Shown: positions 46,815 to 57,725 of the stretch, piece by piece
Position numbering within the stretch: the first letter of the stretch is position 1
Layout of the letters: each line of letters opens with the position of its first letter
Source: Diaporthe sp. PMI_573
Lineage: Eukaryota; Ascomycota; Sordariomycetes; Diaporthales; Diaporthaceae
Length of the DNA: 64,000 nt
Direction of reading: 5' to 3'
NCBI GenBank assembly: GCA_021399435.1
Contig: JAJTUP010000029.1
Location: 124,001 to 188,000 of the forward strand
The notes under the pieces: generated by a model
The model's input: only the letters and a program-made list of their open reading frames with translations
Told to the model about the DNA's origin: nothing
Database searches by the model: none
Translations under genes and position numbers: made by a program

Positions 46815-48165
46815 TCAAGAACGTCCAGTCATGAGTTTGATCAGCGATATCTTGTTCCAGTTCTTATCCGTAGTCACATCCTTCTCTTCGGACTTCCATT
46901 CATAGTACGTCCGCAGCTTGCAGACTGATTGAGCCAGCTCGATTCCGGACTCCATCCCCTTAGTTTGTCCACTCGTTCGAGCTTCATGTGTTCTTTTAAT
47001 CTCCTCCACCCTGGCAGTCAATTGTTAGCGATTCTCCAGTCAGGCGGCAGAATCTGGATGTCTCGGTCGGAACATACACATTCTGTAGGGCAGCGTTGAA
47101 TTTCACCAACACTTTCCCCGCCAACGTAGGAGCGGCAGGGATCGGCCGTCCCGTCGCCTTCTTGTATGACTCTGATATGTGCTCCATGGTAGCTGCTTCG
47201 GATGATAATGTCAGGGTTTGGTGCATGTACTTGTCATGTTGCTATGTCTTGATCAGCGAGAACTTTCCTGATTACCCTTGTGAAGCAAGCACTCACCCTC
47301 AGCACACCAGCTGCTACCCTGCCAATGTCTTCTGACGCCTTTGGAATTTAATGTTAGTGGAATGGACAAGAATCAGCATAAGTGACCCCCAGCCATCTGA
47401 GGTTTGTCTGAGACTCACAACAAGGTTGATAGTAGTATCCTTGTCCAGCCCTGCCCGCATGCCGCTCACTGCGATGGTGCCTATGAGGCCGTCAAAGTTC
47501 TCCATAAAGAAGCCGGGTCGGAGGATGCTATGAGCAGTTAGCAAATACAGGCCACTTGGCCAGGAGTTAGACGTGTCTACTTACATCCAGTTCAGCCCTT
47601 TAGAGCCCAACTCCTTGTAATATTTCTCAATCTGTGGTTTGGCGCGGTGAGAGTGATCGAGGGCGTCATCCGCATCAGCGCCGACCTGAATCGCACTGGA
47701 GTACACGAAAACCTCAACTTTGAACTCGAGTGCAAGGTCGGCTAGCAACTACACAAAGACGTGGCGTCAACAAGTCTGACACAAAGACGCAGGTCAAAGC
47801 AGAACGGGCCGTACCTTGGCTTGCTTAATCTCCCCCTCTGCACTCTCGCCAAGGCCGGGATAAGCCAGCGCAACGAAGACGCCCCATATTCCGCGGCCGT
47901 TTGACGACGCAGCATCTTCGAAGACCTTCCTGATGCTATCGGGCTTGTCGAGATCTCCCTGCACCAAACTGATATTATCCACATGCTGTTTATTTCGTTC
48001 GAGCAGGTGTCGCGCAGATTCTGACGATTTATCCCGTGTGAGCGCCTGGACCTTGAACTTGACGCTTGACGATCCTGACTCGTCGGGATCGAGGAGGAAC
48101 TTGACGGTAGCCCTGCCCTGCTTCCCTGTGGCCCCGACGACTAAGACATTACGTTCAGTTTCCAT
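46815..48165 (-). CDS. NmrA-like NAD(P)-binding protein
   Basis: Six exons, complement of 46815-47010, 47078-47229, 47297-47338, 47419-47527, 47585-47748 and 47815-48165; 337 aa. The Rossmann start is NVLVVGATGKQGRATVKFLL, with the GATGxQG motif of the atypical SDR family that includes NmrA and HSCARG. Also visible are VQALTRD, LVQGDLDKPDSI, a YSSAIQ strand and NWIILRPGFFMENF, all in the family order. Proteins of this type sense the NAD(P) redox state or act as reductases; many lack the catalytic Tyr, and here no YxxxK is evident although HRAKPQIEKYYKE occupies that place. Likely cytosolic. The last exon (YYEWKSEEKDV) ends with a charged tail. Confidence 0.92.
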
Positions 48166-49356
48166 AATGGCACTAGTTTCTGGCCTTCTGTGCTACTTCA
48201 GCTGTCATAGTTGAGGTTGTGCAGAAGTCCTCACATCCGGCTTGCCCGGATTTGGCGTAGCAGTTCGGGCATCGCAAATCACACTCCAAACAGATACCGA
48301 TCAGGGGCCAAAAGTCTAATCCATGGATCCTGACCTAGCTTCATACACATTGCCCAGACCCGAATGAGATCAGATCGACCAGGGATATGATATAAGATTC
48401 AGTGTACATGACGATTAACGGACAAATATTAACATATAATTAATACTTCAAACGAGTGCCGCTCTGTTGATGGCGCGCGCGAGGTGGGGGCGTTTCAGGG
48501 ACCAAAGCTGGGGGGGAGGGTGTAAGAGTGACTTTCCAGGGTTAGGGGGGGCCTTGGACAAACCAGCCACGCACTTTTCCCATCCCCGCTTTTCACATAA
48601 CGTGACAGCGCTCCGCTCAAGACTTGATTGATCTCCTGGCCGACGCGTAGCAACGACTGCCCCTTTGTTCCTCTCGAACACCACGCGCCATCAACGCATC
48701 ACCACAACAGTCGTCATCACTCTCGCGCGCCACTTGGGAACCCGTCCATAAGCGCCTACATCACCAGGCTGCTGAGCTGCGCACAGCCCAAAGGTCAAAA
48801 TACCGCATCGCACCCCTGCGGTAACCCTCAAGGGGTTCACAGGCACTTCGCCCCCTTTGCCAGGCGACAGGCTGCTGCCCATCATCCGAGTTCGAAAGTG
48901 GTTGCAAACCCTCTCTTATCTCCCTTGGTGGTCAGGGCCTGGGCTTAGGGACAACGTCTCTTCTCCTTCCTCTTTTGTCTCCCCCCCCCCCGAGAAGTTT
49001 CTGCTGGACCTGCGAAGCCCGTGTCTCTTGGGGGTGTCCTTTTCAGGCCAAGGCGGCGTGGACTACACTCCCCCTCGACGCAATTCATTGCACACAACTA
49101 CTTTGGCCGTTGCGCCCCCTCTCGCACGACGGCCCTTCTTTTGAACAGAGTCAAGGCTGCTCACCCGACTTCGAGGGAAAGCCTGGGCGGGTGGGATCCT
49201 GTGTCGAGTACGCAGGTCACTGCCGACACGGGGGGTCAACTTTCAGGCACCTGCTGTTGAACTGACGGATGCGTAATCCTGTCGTTCTGACTAGTATCGC
49301 TGCTTGCTGCTAACTTCGTCTTCTTTTTCTCAACAGGGACTCATAGCTCGAAAACC
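48166..49356. promoter_or_regulatory. Divergent region between NmrA-like gene and the 402-aa gene
   Basis: About 1.2 kb between head-to-head genes. The half next to 49357 is C/T-rich, as in fungal 5' leaders, with a run of C at about 48980-48992. A polypyrimidine tract and acceptor TTTTTCTCAACAG end at 49337, 19 bp before the ATG, suggesting a 5'-UTR intron. No protein gene is supported. Confidence 0.5.
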
Positions 49357-50625
49357 ATGTCGCAAGCTTCAACTTCTGACTCGGTTGAGGGCTACCCCAA
49401 CGATGTCGCCTTCTCCCTCGATACAGTCCCTGCGCTCATCGAATGGGCTGGGCCTGATGGTCAGATCATCCGTATTGGCGACTCGTTATCCGCCTCTCCC
49501 GTTTCGCTCGACATGAACTTCGATTCCACGGCCAATTCTGTATTCCTCAAGCTCCGCATCGCAGTCCAGATCCACCGAGACTCGAGCAAACAAACGCCTC
49601 TGTACCTACATGTCGGGTCTGAGGACATACAGACTATCGTCTACGCAGGTCTCAACCAAGAGCAGGCCACTTCCACACATGCTTCCTTCAACATTAGGCT
49701 GAGACGGCCTGTGGCATTGATCGGTCCTCCATTTCGGATGCGTCCATCCAACAAGGCTCGAGCAGCTGTGCTGAACAATGCAAGAGCAATGGCCACAAGA
49801 TGCGAATTTTCAATCCATGTTCAAGATGGGTTGTTATCAGAACATCAATGCAAGGCGATCCAAACAGCTGTTTACAGCGAGTACTCGAGCACTGGACGTC
49901 TGGACATTGCCTCCTTGTATGGAGGTCTTGGGGGCAAGCAGCTCACGGCAAGGGATTCCGATGCCACATCTACACCTGATGATGGGACAGAAGCGCCTCC
50001 ATCTTACGACGAGGTGGAGGCGCCGCCGCCGATGGCTCCCCTTTGGCAAGGTAAGACCAATGAAACCCCAGTCATCCGGCTTGCCTGCGCCAAAGACTGA
50101 CTGGATACAGCCTCAGACCCAGGGCCATCCAGCAAGAAGCGGCGGCTGAGTAGCCCAGCCGCTGACCCCACTGCGTCTCTGCTGGCTGTTGAGAATATCT
50201 GCAGGAAGCTCATGGCCGAGCAGCAAGCCAAGACAGAGCAGGCTTTGCGGGCCCTGGAGGACAGACTCACCACACACTTGGACAGCAGGTATGATAGCCT
50301 GCAGAAAGAGAACCAGGAAGCTCGAGACAAACTCTCCAGCGAGCTCAACTCCAAAATGGGCGAGTTGCGGGGTCAGGTTGAAGAGTTGAAACAACAAGTC
50401 GACGAACACAATGGGACCATGGCCGAAGAGCTGGAGAAGCTGTCCGAGGAGATCCAAGTAGTCAGCGACGACATCGAGAGCAGGGTCGACTTTAGGGTGG
50501 ACGACACTGCCACGGGTTTCAGGGTCGAGCTCGAGGAATTCATACTGGACGAGCTGAAAGACGTCGAGGAGGCTGTTAAGGGCAGCCTTAGGCGGGCTAA
50601 CGTGAGTATAGACTTTGAAGATTAG
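49357..50625 (+). CDS. 402-aa fungal hypothetical: globular N-terminus, NLS, C-terminal coiled coil
   Basis: Two exons, 49357-50050 and 50111-50625 (intron 60 bp). The N-terminal 190 residues look folded (IEWAGPDGQIIRIGDS, FLKLRIAVQIHRDSS, RLRRPVALIGPPF). A Pro-rich linker (APPSYDEVEAPPPMAPLW) contains a PPSY motif, a possible WW-domain ligand. After the intron comes SSKKRRLSSP, a plausible nuclear signal, then about 120 residues of heptad-like coiled coil (LMAEQQAKTEQALRALEDRL to LEKLSEEIQVVSDD). I do not recognise a family with a known function. The preceding leader region suggests steady expression. Confidence 0.85.
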
Positions 50626-51388
50626 TACAACATAAATTAATATACATTCATCTTGTTTATATCAGTGACCTGACCTGACCTGTGAACTCCTTTTCGAGGA
50701 TGGCTCCATGTGATGACTGTTTACGTATCCCCATCCCTGTCCATCCCACCCATGATTTTATGTCCTTCTATCTACCTAGGTGCTTAGGTGTTCCCATGTT
50801 TTGGAACCTTGGCAACTCGGTGCAAGCAAAGCCGCCTACTATTTGGGCCACACCAGGCAGTTGACTCCAATAATTTGCCTACCCGGACTGGCTTGTTTTC
50901 AATAATTAGTAATAGAAGATTATCAGTTGTGGCTTTCTGATAGTATGGCACCAGGGGAAATGATTAGGGACCCATGTCCTGAGGCTTGAAGATGACGCTT
51001 CCAATTGGAATGGCGCACATCACTGTTTTTGTTCCGCATCGCTTGTACATGGAGTAACTGACCCCAGTCGGCCCACGCGTACCCCGCAGACGCGTTCGCG
51101 TCCCGCCCACCCCTTCACGTATTTCACGTTCCATTTACATTGACTCCTTCTCGTTCTCCTAACAAGCTTGTCATTCCCATGTGAGCAACAACTGACAGTG
51201 GGCCCGAGTTCCGCTTTCCTCACTAGCCTCCATCGACAAGCGTCTTCTTGGTCCCTGCCAACCTGAGCTTGGAAGGCGGCTGGTAATCTACCACCGCCCC
51301 CGCCCCTGTTAAAAGGTATTCTTAATACGAGCGTGGCCTGTTGATAAGACTGAAAAGTCGTCGCGAGTTGCCTGAAGAAAGCTAGGAA
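50626..51388. other. Intergenic, no supported gene
   Basis: About 760 bp between two plus-strand genes, holding the 3' flank of the 402-aa gene and the promoter of the BTB-like gene. A weak tandem TGACCTGACCTG lies near 50668. Nothing else is evident. Confidence 0.5.
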
Positions 51389-52701
51389 ATGGCGGTAAGT
51401 TGGTTTCCATTGACACTGTGCCTGCATCACTGTCAAGGAATCGCGTCAACGTCAACCGAGCACTCCCATTGCGATCTCGCCTACCTGGAAGTCTTTTCTC
51501 ACAATTGCAGCCCAAAGCTGGAAGAGGGCGTAAACAGGGCGCCAAGCGCTCGCAGCCGGAGCGCGAGACCGAACCTGCCACCAAGAGGCAAAAGCTCAAG
51601 GAGGAGCAATCACTCGACATCATCGATGTCGACCCTGACGGGGATCTGATAATCATTTTTGAGTCCCACAAGACCGGTTACAACGTCGATTCGAATGCAG
51701 TACGAAGAGCATCGCCGGTACTCTATGAACAGTGTCTTGCTGTACGACCGGCTGATGGATCCGACTCAAATTGGACATTCAAAGCGGTGCCAAAGATTTC
51801 AAGAGAACCAGCAAGCGCCGTTCTAAACCTCATCCACGGCAACATGCACCGGGTCCCACAGTCTATGCATTTCCAAACATTACACCAAGCCTTCACCTTG
51901 GCGATAGAATACGAAATGTTCGACCGCTACTATAACTCGCTGAAGCAGTGGTACGACGCAATGGCCCCGTCAAAAGCGCCGAAGATGCGCAACTGCTGTC
52001 GTCTGTGGCTCGCTCATAAACTCAACCTCAAGGACAAGTCTATGAACCTTCAAAAATGGGCCATCTTCAACTTATGTGATAACGGTAAGGGCTGCTTGGG
52101 GCATCCATCTGAAGAATTCCCACAGGGGAAGCCACTTGATCTCTCCGAGTTGCCGCTTTCCGACAAAGTCATCACGGGTAAAAATAATTCATACCAGTCC
52201 TGAGAGGGGTGCAGATCTGAGGCTGATCCCGTCCGTCCTTTAGATCGAATCATCAGGTTGCGGTCCGAAGCGGTCAACCTCATCCTGACGAAACTGAGAG
52301 AAGTGCAGGTATCCATGATTTCGACTACTGCGGATGGGCCCCTCTGCGAAGACTTCAAAGGCTCCGGTTGTGAAGAATGCTTGGACCGGTGGTTCGCATG
52401 CCTTAGCAGGGGCCTTCTACAACCTCGATCAGTGGCCCGGCATCTGGAGGAAGGTTTCCCAAGTCTCTTTCCCGTGATTGAGGCAGATAAGTACCAGCGG
52501 ACTTTGGAAGAGCTTTGCAACTTTGTTGGCAGTCTCCAAGACGCGCTGGACGGTTATCTACCCGAAATCAGTTCTTCGACATGTCATTCCAGAGAGGTGC
52601 AGGAAGAAGGCTGGCATTGCCATCCACCCCAGCTTATTGGCTGGGTGGAAGTTGAGACACTCATCACTAAAGGCCTGGAAACTCCACCTGATGCCATTTA
52701 A
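51389..52701 (+). CDS. BTB/POZ-like protein with basic N-terminus
   Basis: Three exons, 51389-51394, 51511-52177 and 52244-52701; 376 aa. The first exon encodes only Met-Ala; splicing to 51511 gives MAPKAGRGRKQGAKRS and a strongly basic, NLS-like start (ATKRQKLKEE). Next comes a BTB/POZ-type segment: DIIDVDPDGDLIIIF, VDSNAVRRASPVLYEQCL, then SAVLNLIHGNMHRVPQSM and LAIEYEMFDRYY, matching the layout of fungal BTB-like proteins that mediate dimerisation or CUL3 binding. The C-terminal half has Cys/His-rich stretches (GPLCEDFKGSGCEECLDRW) without a named domain. The alternative start at 51400 within the first intron is less good because the resulting N-terminus reads through the intron. Confidence 0.8.
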
Positions 52702-53247
52702 AGCACTTGCTCAGTATACAAAGCAACGAATATTTATGATTCTTTATATTCGACTCGAACCCTTCAGCTGTCATGATTGAGGATCGTATCAAGTTCACTG
52801 TAGACCGGCCCTCCAAATTTACCTGCCTAAAACAAAAGACCCTATCTTCGGAGAACCTGTCATTCGCTGAAACGTGGTCGACGCGACGTAGGCGAAGTCT
52901 TGGTCGTAGTCTCTGGGCTGAGTCAATGTAGAAACTATTCGAGGCTGTATAAAATTAAGCGCGTGATTAGTAGAACACCGACGCACGGAGACGCACTCCA
53001 AAGCACGACAGCTCGCTGCTAGCCTACTTGTTACGACGTAGGTACGTCTGAGGTAGGAAATAAAAATCATGTATTCTAATTCTAATGACGGCCACACTGC
53101 CGGTTTACAGAATCAACCTACGACGTTCCCATTCTCGAGCTCACATCAAATGGAGCCATGTCCATACACACAGCGCCGAGCTCTACAAGACTTTTCTCCC
53201 TGCCTCATAAGATACATCTGTCATTCAATTGTGTTCCTCCAGAAGCA
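52702..53247. other. Intergenic convergent region
   Basis: About 550 bp between the BTB-like stop and the stop of the minus-strand Thr-rich gene. It should contain both 3' UTRs. No other feature is seen. Confidence 0.5.
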
Positions 53248-54175
53248 CTAAGCCTTGCCAAGAAAACTGCCTCTTTCCTCACCGAAATCATCCCTGACCT
53301 GGCCATTGCCATCTACACCAACGATTCTCCTCACCAGGATGGGGCGAGAATGGAACAATTTAGCCGCAAGCCATATGAAGGAGGAGATAGCAGCAAACCC
53401 GCATAGGACCATAACAATAATGAAGGCCACCATCCCAAAATCAAAGGGGCCGGGTGACAGTCCATTGTCGTTCCTCACTAAGTCCCCAAAGTCAGCATGT
53501 CAACAATGTGTTGCCTCTCAAATTTCAGGGTGGCTTACCCGAAGGACCCAAAACCTCAATTGTCGTAATTACCGGAGTGAGAGTTGTCGTGTCTGTTGTA
53601 GTGGTAAGCGAGGTGAGAATCGTGGTCCAGGTCTGGTCGATGGTCGGCCCGCTCACGGTCTCGGTCTCGGTCACAGGGGTGAGAGTTGTCGTGGTTGTCG
53701 TTGTCGTAGGAGAGGTGAGGATCATCGTCCACGGTGGGTCGGTCGCCCGCTCGCTTGTAGTAGTCTCGGTGACCCACATCGTACTAATACTCTCGGACGT
53801 CTCGGTTGTCGTGGACGTTGTTGTCGTGGGCGAGGTGGAAATTGTGGTCCAAGTCTGGTCGACGGTCGGTCCGCTTACGGTCTCGGTGTCAGGGGTGAGA
53901 GTTATCGTGGACGTTGTTGTCGTAGGCGAGGTGAGAATCGTAGTCGAAGGCCGGTCGGTGGCCGGTTCCCTCGTGGTCTCGGTTACCCATGTTGTACCAG
54001 TAGTCGACGTTGTCGAAGTACTGATTTCGTCTGATGTTGGGTCATCGGGAATTTCCAGAGGCCCTTTGATACGTTTGCAATTGCCAGATTCACATATCCC
54101 ATCTTCGTTTAGCTGGTCTACCGAGGTGTGTGTCGGCGTGCTCGACAGACTACCACGCTCATCAGTGAGATCCAT
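53248..54175 (-). CDS. Thr-rich tandem-repeat protein with C-terminal membrane helix
   Basis: Two exons, complement of 53248-53477 and 53539-54175 (intron 61 bp), 288 aa. The N-terminus (MDLTDERGSLSS) is polar and has no signal peptide. Residues 62-194 are two diverged copies of a roughly 70-residue unit, each with TxWVTETT, then ILTSPTTTT and ETVSGPTxDQTWTTI, over 40% Thr and suited to heavy O-glycosylation if extracellular. A single hydrophobic segment (GMVAFIIVMVLCGFAAISSFIWL, about 227-249) is followed by a basic tail (HSRPILVRR) and a short acidic end. This layout resembles a cell-wall stress sensor or mucin-like protein with the Thr-rich part outside, but the lack of a signal peptide is odd; an upstream unseen exon or a signal-anchor topology could explain it. 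Confidence 0.8.
53594..53992. repeat. Coding tandem repeat of the Thr-rich protein
   Basis: Two diverged units of about 213 bp with internal short repeats (GTCGTGGTTGTCG-type runs on the plus strand) encode the Thr-rich repeats. Such coding minisatellites tend to vary in copy number between strains. Confidence 0.8.
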
Positions 54176-55059
54176 AATCAGCGTAGATATTAGAACATTG
54201 GTTGAGAGTCGCCTAACAACAGTGAAGCCTTGAATGAAGTTGTTGACGAAATGTATGCTGAAGATGATGATGACCAGAACAAATTTCGCGTTGTATATAT
54301 ACTAATCAAGGGCACTGCTTTGTCAATCTGATGAACCCTCCCATCCGGTCACTGGACTCAAGTTGCTAAGCTCTGAGTCACAATGAATAGTCAACGAATA
54401 GTCAGCGGGATCCGATTGAATGGCTTGACTGAAACAGTCACAAGATGGAAAAATTTATTCAAATGCTGTGTGGGGGAAAGAAACACGGCCCGAATTTTCA
54501 CTGCTATCGCCGCGTATATGGTGATGGTTGAGGCAGCATGACAAGACCAGGACGTGAGACTGGACGGGCCTGGCTCCCACTCACGTAGGTTCCCAGTGTG
54601 TATGTGTGACTAGCCATAGGCAGGCCTGTGACCAGTCAATGACTGCACTATAGGCCCTGTTACACGAATATCAGTACTACATGGTGGTACCGTGCAAGCA
54701 GGTGGCTAGGTCGATGTGGCATAGAAATGTGAGAGAACAGCAATGCAAGCGGTTGCGTACACAATATCCTTTCAACTGAGTCCGCAATGATGTTCCTGGG
54801 GCTTCTGCCAATAAGTTCATGGCTTGAAGACCGAGTTCTCGCATCGAGTTACTCTCCTGCTTCTGACAGTAATGCTAACATATCACAAAAGGGCATCCAT
54901 AAGTAAATGCTGCTCTCACTTTGTAATACTGACGCAAGCCATCACTACTTTGACAGCAGAGCACTAGCAATATGGGTCACAAACAGCAGTCTTTTTTGAA
55001 TGAATTGTATTAAGTATTTTATTCAAACTTTCTCATAACCTCGCTTTCATAGAACGACT
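54176..55059. other. Intergenic, promoter of the Thr-rich gene
   Basis: About 880 bp. The part next to 54175 is the Thr-rich gene's upstream region, with GTTGTATATATAC (54292-54304) as a TATA candidate on either strand. The remainder is the 3' flank of the CoA-transferase gene. No ORF is supported. Confidence 0.5.
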
Positions 55060-56793
55060 TCATGACTGGAACTTCACATCCTGTGCCTTCAAGTACGCAT
55101 ACGGCGTACTGCCGGAGCTCCACCGTGGTGTCGTGCCCTCATCACCCTCGATCTTGACAACAGGGTTCAGGACGCTCAACCTCTGCCCGCCAAACGCGCT
55201 GTTCTCAAAGTGCTGGAACCATCCACTCTCGGGCTGGAGGTAGTCGCCCAGCACCTGCTTCCAGCCCTTCCACACCGTCACCAGCAGGTCGAGAACATGG
55301 TGCTGGCCCCTCATCTCGCCCCACGAGAACCGCTCCTTGCACTCCTCGACGGTGCTCTCTGGATACAGACCGACCTGCTCCGTCAGCGCGTAGGCGTTGA
55401 CACCCGTCAGGCTGGCGTGGGCGTAGTAGCTACCGCCCTCGGTGGCCCTCCTCTTCAGCCCGAGCATAGCCCCCACAGCACCCAGAACGCCGGTCGACAT
55501 GTCTGAGATTGGCAAGCTGGGGAGCACAGCCTCATTGTCGGGCAGCTTCAGGCTCCTGCCGGTGACATACGCCGATCCCGCCGCGGCGTCGGCGATCTGC
55601 TGCCAGCCGGGCCGCTCGGCGTAGTACCCGTCGGGGCCATAGCAGTTCTCACTGACGTACACGATGCCCTTACCGCGAGAACCGGCGACCTTGAGGAGAT
55701 CGTTCACACCCAGGCCGAACTTGGGCATCTTGTTGAGGCGGAAGCCCTGGAGGAAGACGTCGCACTCGCCGACGAGCGACTTGAGCAGCGCGGCGTCCTC
55801 CTCCTTGCGCAGGTCGATGGCGATGGTGCGCTTGCCCGCGTTGAGCGTGAGCTGCAGGACGGTGATATCAGGTAGGTGCGGCGGGTTGACGCGGATCACG
55901 TCGGCGCCGTACGAGGCGAGGATGGTCCCGATCTGGGGGCCCGCGATCACCCGCGTCATCTCGACGACCTTGACGCCAGCCAGCGGCCGCCTGTCATTGG
56001 GGTTCAGAGGCGGGAAGGCCACGGGGGGCGTGGGCACGGCGTGGTCCTGCGCCTTGACGTTAACGAGCGGGTGTGACGCCAGGGAGCGGCCCATCTCGGA
56101 CTCGCGCCACTGCTCGGGCGTGAAGCAGACGCTGCCGCAGAAGCCGTTGAGCAGGTTGGTGAACTCGAGCTTCTCCGGGCTCAGCTCGGCCGTGTGCTCG
56201 GCGATGAGGCGGGCCGCGTCCTCGGGCGTCTTGACGGGCGCCGCCGGGTCGATGCCGATGGAGCGCAGCACGGGCTCGGCGTTCAGGCTGCCGTGGAGCG
56301 AGTACCACACCTCCGGGTTGCTTGTTGGGTACAGGCCTGTGCAGCGGTACTTGAGGGGTGTGTCGGTCCAGCCCATCTCCCAGTCTGGGACGAGCTTCTT
56401 GGTCTCTCCGGTCTTGGTCAGGGTCAAGACATCGACGCCGTTCAGGTAGGCGGTGGCGATGCAACCGAACCAGAGAGCTGTGTGTGTTGTGTTTACGGTG
56501 ATGCGCCTCTTATCGTTCTTGACTCCCCTCAGGGCCAGGATTTCGTCGGCCAGAACGCCTGTCATGGCGTGCAGGGCCGCGGCGACAGACACAGCTTTTA
56601 TTGGGCCAGGGATGACTGGGTAGTCCTCGCCGGTGAACTGGACTTTTGAGAGGAGGGCATCATCTTGTGTGAAACCGGGAGTCTGGCTGGCGAGGAGGCG
56701 GAAGATGCGTTGTGTGTCCTGAGGGACGGGAGTGAACGACTTGTCCGTGAACGTGCCCGGTCCGTAGACGTCGGGAATTCTCTCAGATGCCAT
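55060..56793 (-). CDS. CaiB/BaiF-family (class III) CoA-transferase
   Basis: Single exon, 577 aa, the length of the fungal two-lobed class III CoA-transferases. The classical family core is LAGVKVVEMTRVIAGPQIGTILASYGADVIRVNPP, followed by GKRTIAIDLRKEEDAALLKSLV and DVFLQGFRLNKM. LPISDMSTGVLGAVGAMLGL carries the Asp expected as the acyl-enzyme residue, where bacterial members have a DxxTG-type stretch. The enzyme would move CoA between carboxylic acids, activating an acid for beta-oxidation-like breakdown. No targeting signal is visible. It is divergent from a 3-hydroxyacyl-CoA-dehydrogenase-like gene (57726), which suggests one pathway for an acyl-CoA or carnitine-like substrate. Confidence 0.94.
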   Translation of the reverse strand: MASERIPDVYGPGTFTDKSFTPVPQDTQRIFRLLASQTPGFTQDDALLSKVQFTGEDYPVIPGPIKAVSVAAALHAMTGVLADEILALRGVKNDKRRITVNTTHTALWFGCIATAYLNGVDVLTLTKTGETKKLVPDWEMGWTDTPLKYRCTGLYPTSNPEVWYSLHGSLNAEPVLRSIGIDPAAPVKTPEDAARLIAEHTAELSPEKLEFTNLLNGFCGSVCFTPEQWRESEMGRSLASHPLVNVKAQDHAVPTPPVAFPPLNPNDRRPLAGVKVVEMTRVIAGPQIGTILASYGADVIRVNPPHLPDITVLQLTLNAGKRTIAIDLRKEEDAALLKSLVGECDVFLQGFRLNKMPKFGLGVNDLLKVAGSRGKGIVYVSENCYGPDGYYAERPGWQQIADAAAGSAYVTGRSLKLPDNEAVLPSLPISDMSTGVLGAVGAMLGLKRRATEGGSYYAHASLTGVNAYALTEQVGLYPESTVEECKERFSWGEMRGQHHVLDLLVTVWKGWKQVLGDYLQPESGWFQHFENSAFGGQRLSVLNPVVKIEGDEGTTPRWSSGSTPYAYLKAQDVKFQS

Positions 56794-57725
56794 GATTGAT
56801 GATAATGTGTTATAGTGATGATCTTGATAAAAGAGGCAGACTGGCTAAAGTGATGGCTTGACAATAGAACTTAAACGGAATCAAGAGATATATCGTATCA
56901 TCTGAGGCTTCCTCAACGTCCTCGGTGGAGGAGAAGGGGCCCTTAAGAACCATCATACGACCGTCCACGCAACCAGGTGCGTAACACTGGGTCTGCTTGA
57001 CTCTATCCACATTGTCGGAACCCCTCCCAGTCACAGGCATATCGGCGCTTGGATCTGTCGAGCATCGAGGCGACAGTCAATCCGGGTCGGCCGACCTGGG
57101 CCTCCGAATCTCAAGATGCGTGCATCCGAGACGCGAGTACCGAACCGGGCCCGATCCAAAGATGGGTATGACGTTACTGCGTTAGTGCTCCTCCTCTGTT
57201 TGGGGGCGAGATAACTTTTCTAGAAGCTCCACGCCCCCTGTTACCCTGCTCTGATGTTACATGCCGAGGCACGAGTCAGCACCTGAGGAGGCATTCCGCG
57301 AGCGGAATTGCACCACGATCCGCATGGTTTTTCTCCTGCACCTTGTGCCCGTCCATCCCTTTCTGTCCTACCCACACACCGGGCTCCCCAGGATGCATCT
57401 ACGGATCTGCTGGCGCCGATGTGGATTTGTGTGACCATGCTTCCCAACGACTCGGACGCTCGCCCTCGCTGGTTGAGGCGAGTCGGCCGTTCGCCGTTTC
57501 AAGCATGGAACTTCTACTTATGGACGTGAGGTCGAGAAACTTGATAGCCATGGCACCTACGTAGTATTTGATTTACACGGTTCAAAGGGTACCGGTGGTG
57601 CATATATACAGACATACATACACATCAACACTCTCTTCTACAGCAACACACCGTTCGATTACCATTTCAACATCGTCAAGGTATCGAAATTAACTCTTAA
57701 TTTGGCTGTGCATCACAAAAAAATC
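56794..57725. promoter_or_regulatory. Divergent promoter region of the CoA-transferase and dehydrogenase genes
   Basis: About 930 bp between head-to-head ATGs. A TATA-like GCATATATACAG (57601-57612) lies about 115-125 bp upstream of the dehydrogenase ATG, followed by a C/T- and CA-rich leader. Spaced CGG triplets between 57020 and 57150 could be Zn2Cys6 sites; this is only suggestive. Confidence 0.55.

Noticed and set aside
53454..54233. Plus-strand Val-rich open frame
   Set aside because: Antisense shadow of the Thr-rich repeat gene; Thr codons read backward give Val/Gly/Cys-rich sequence.
55664..56449. 261-codon plus-strand open frame
   Set aside because: Antisense to the single-exon CoA-transferase gene.
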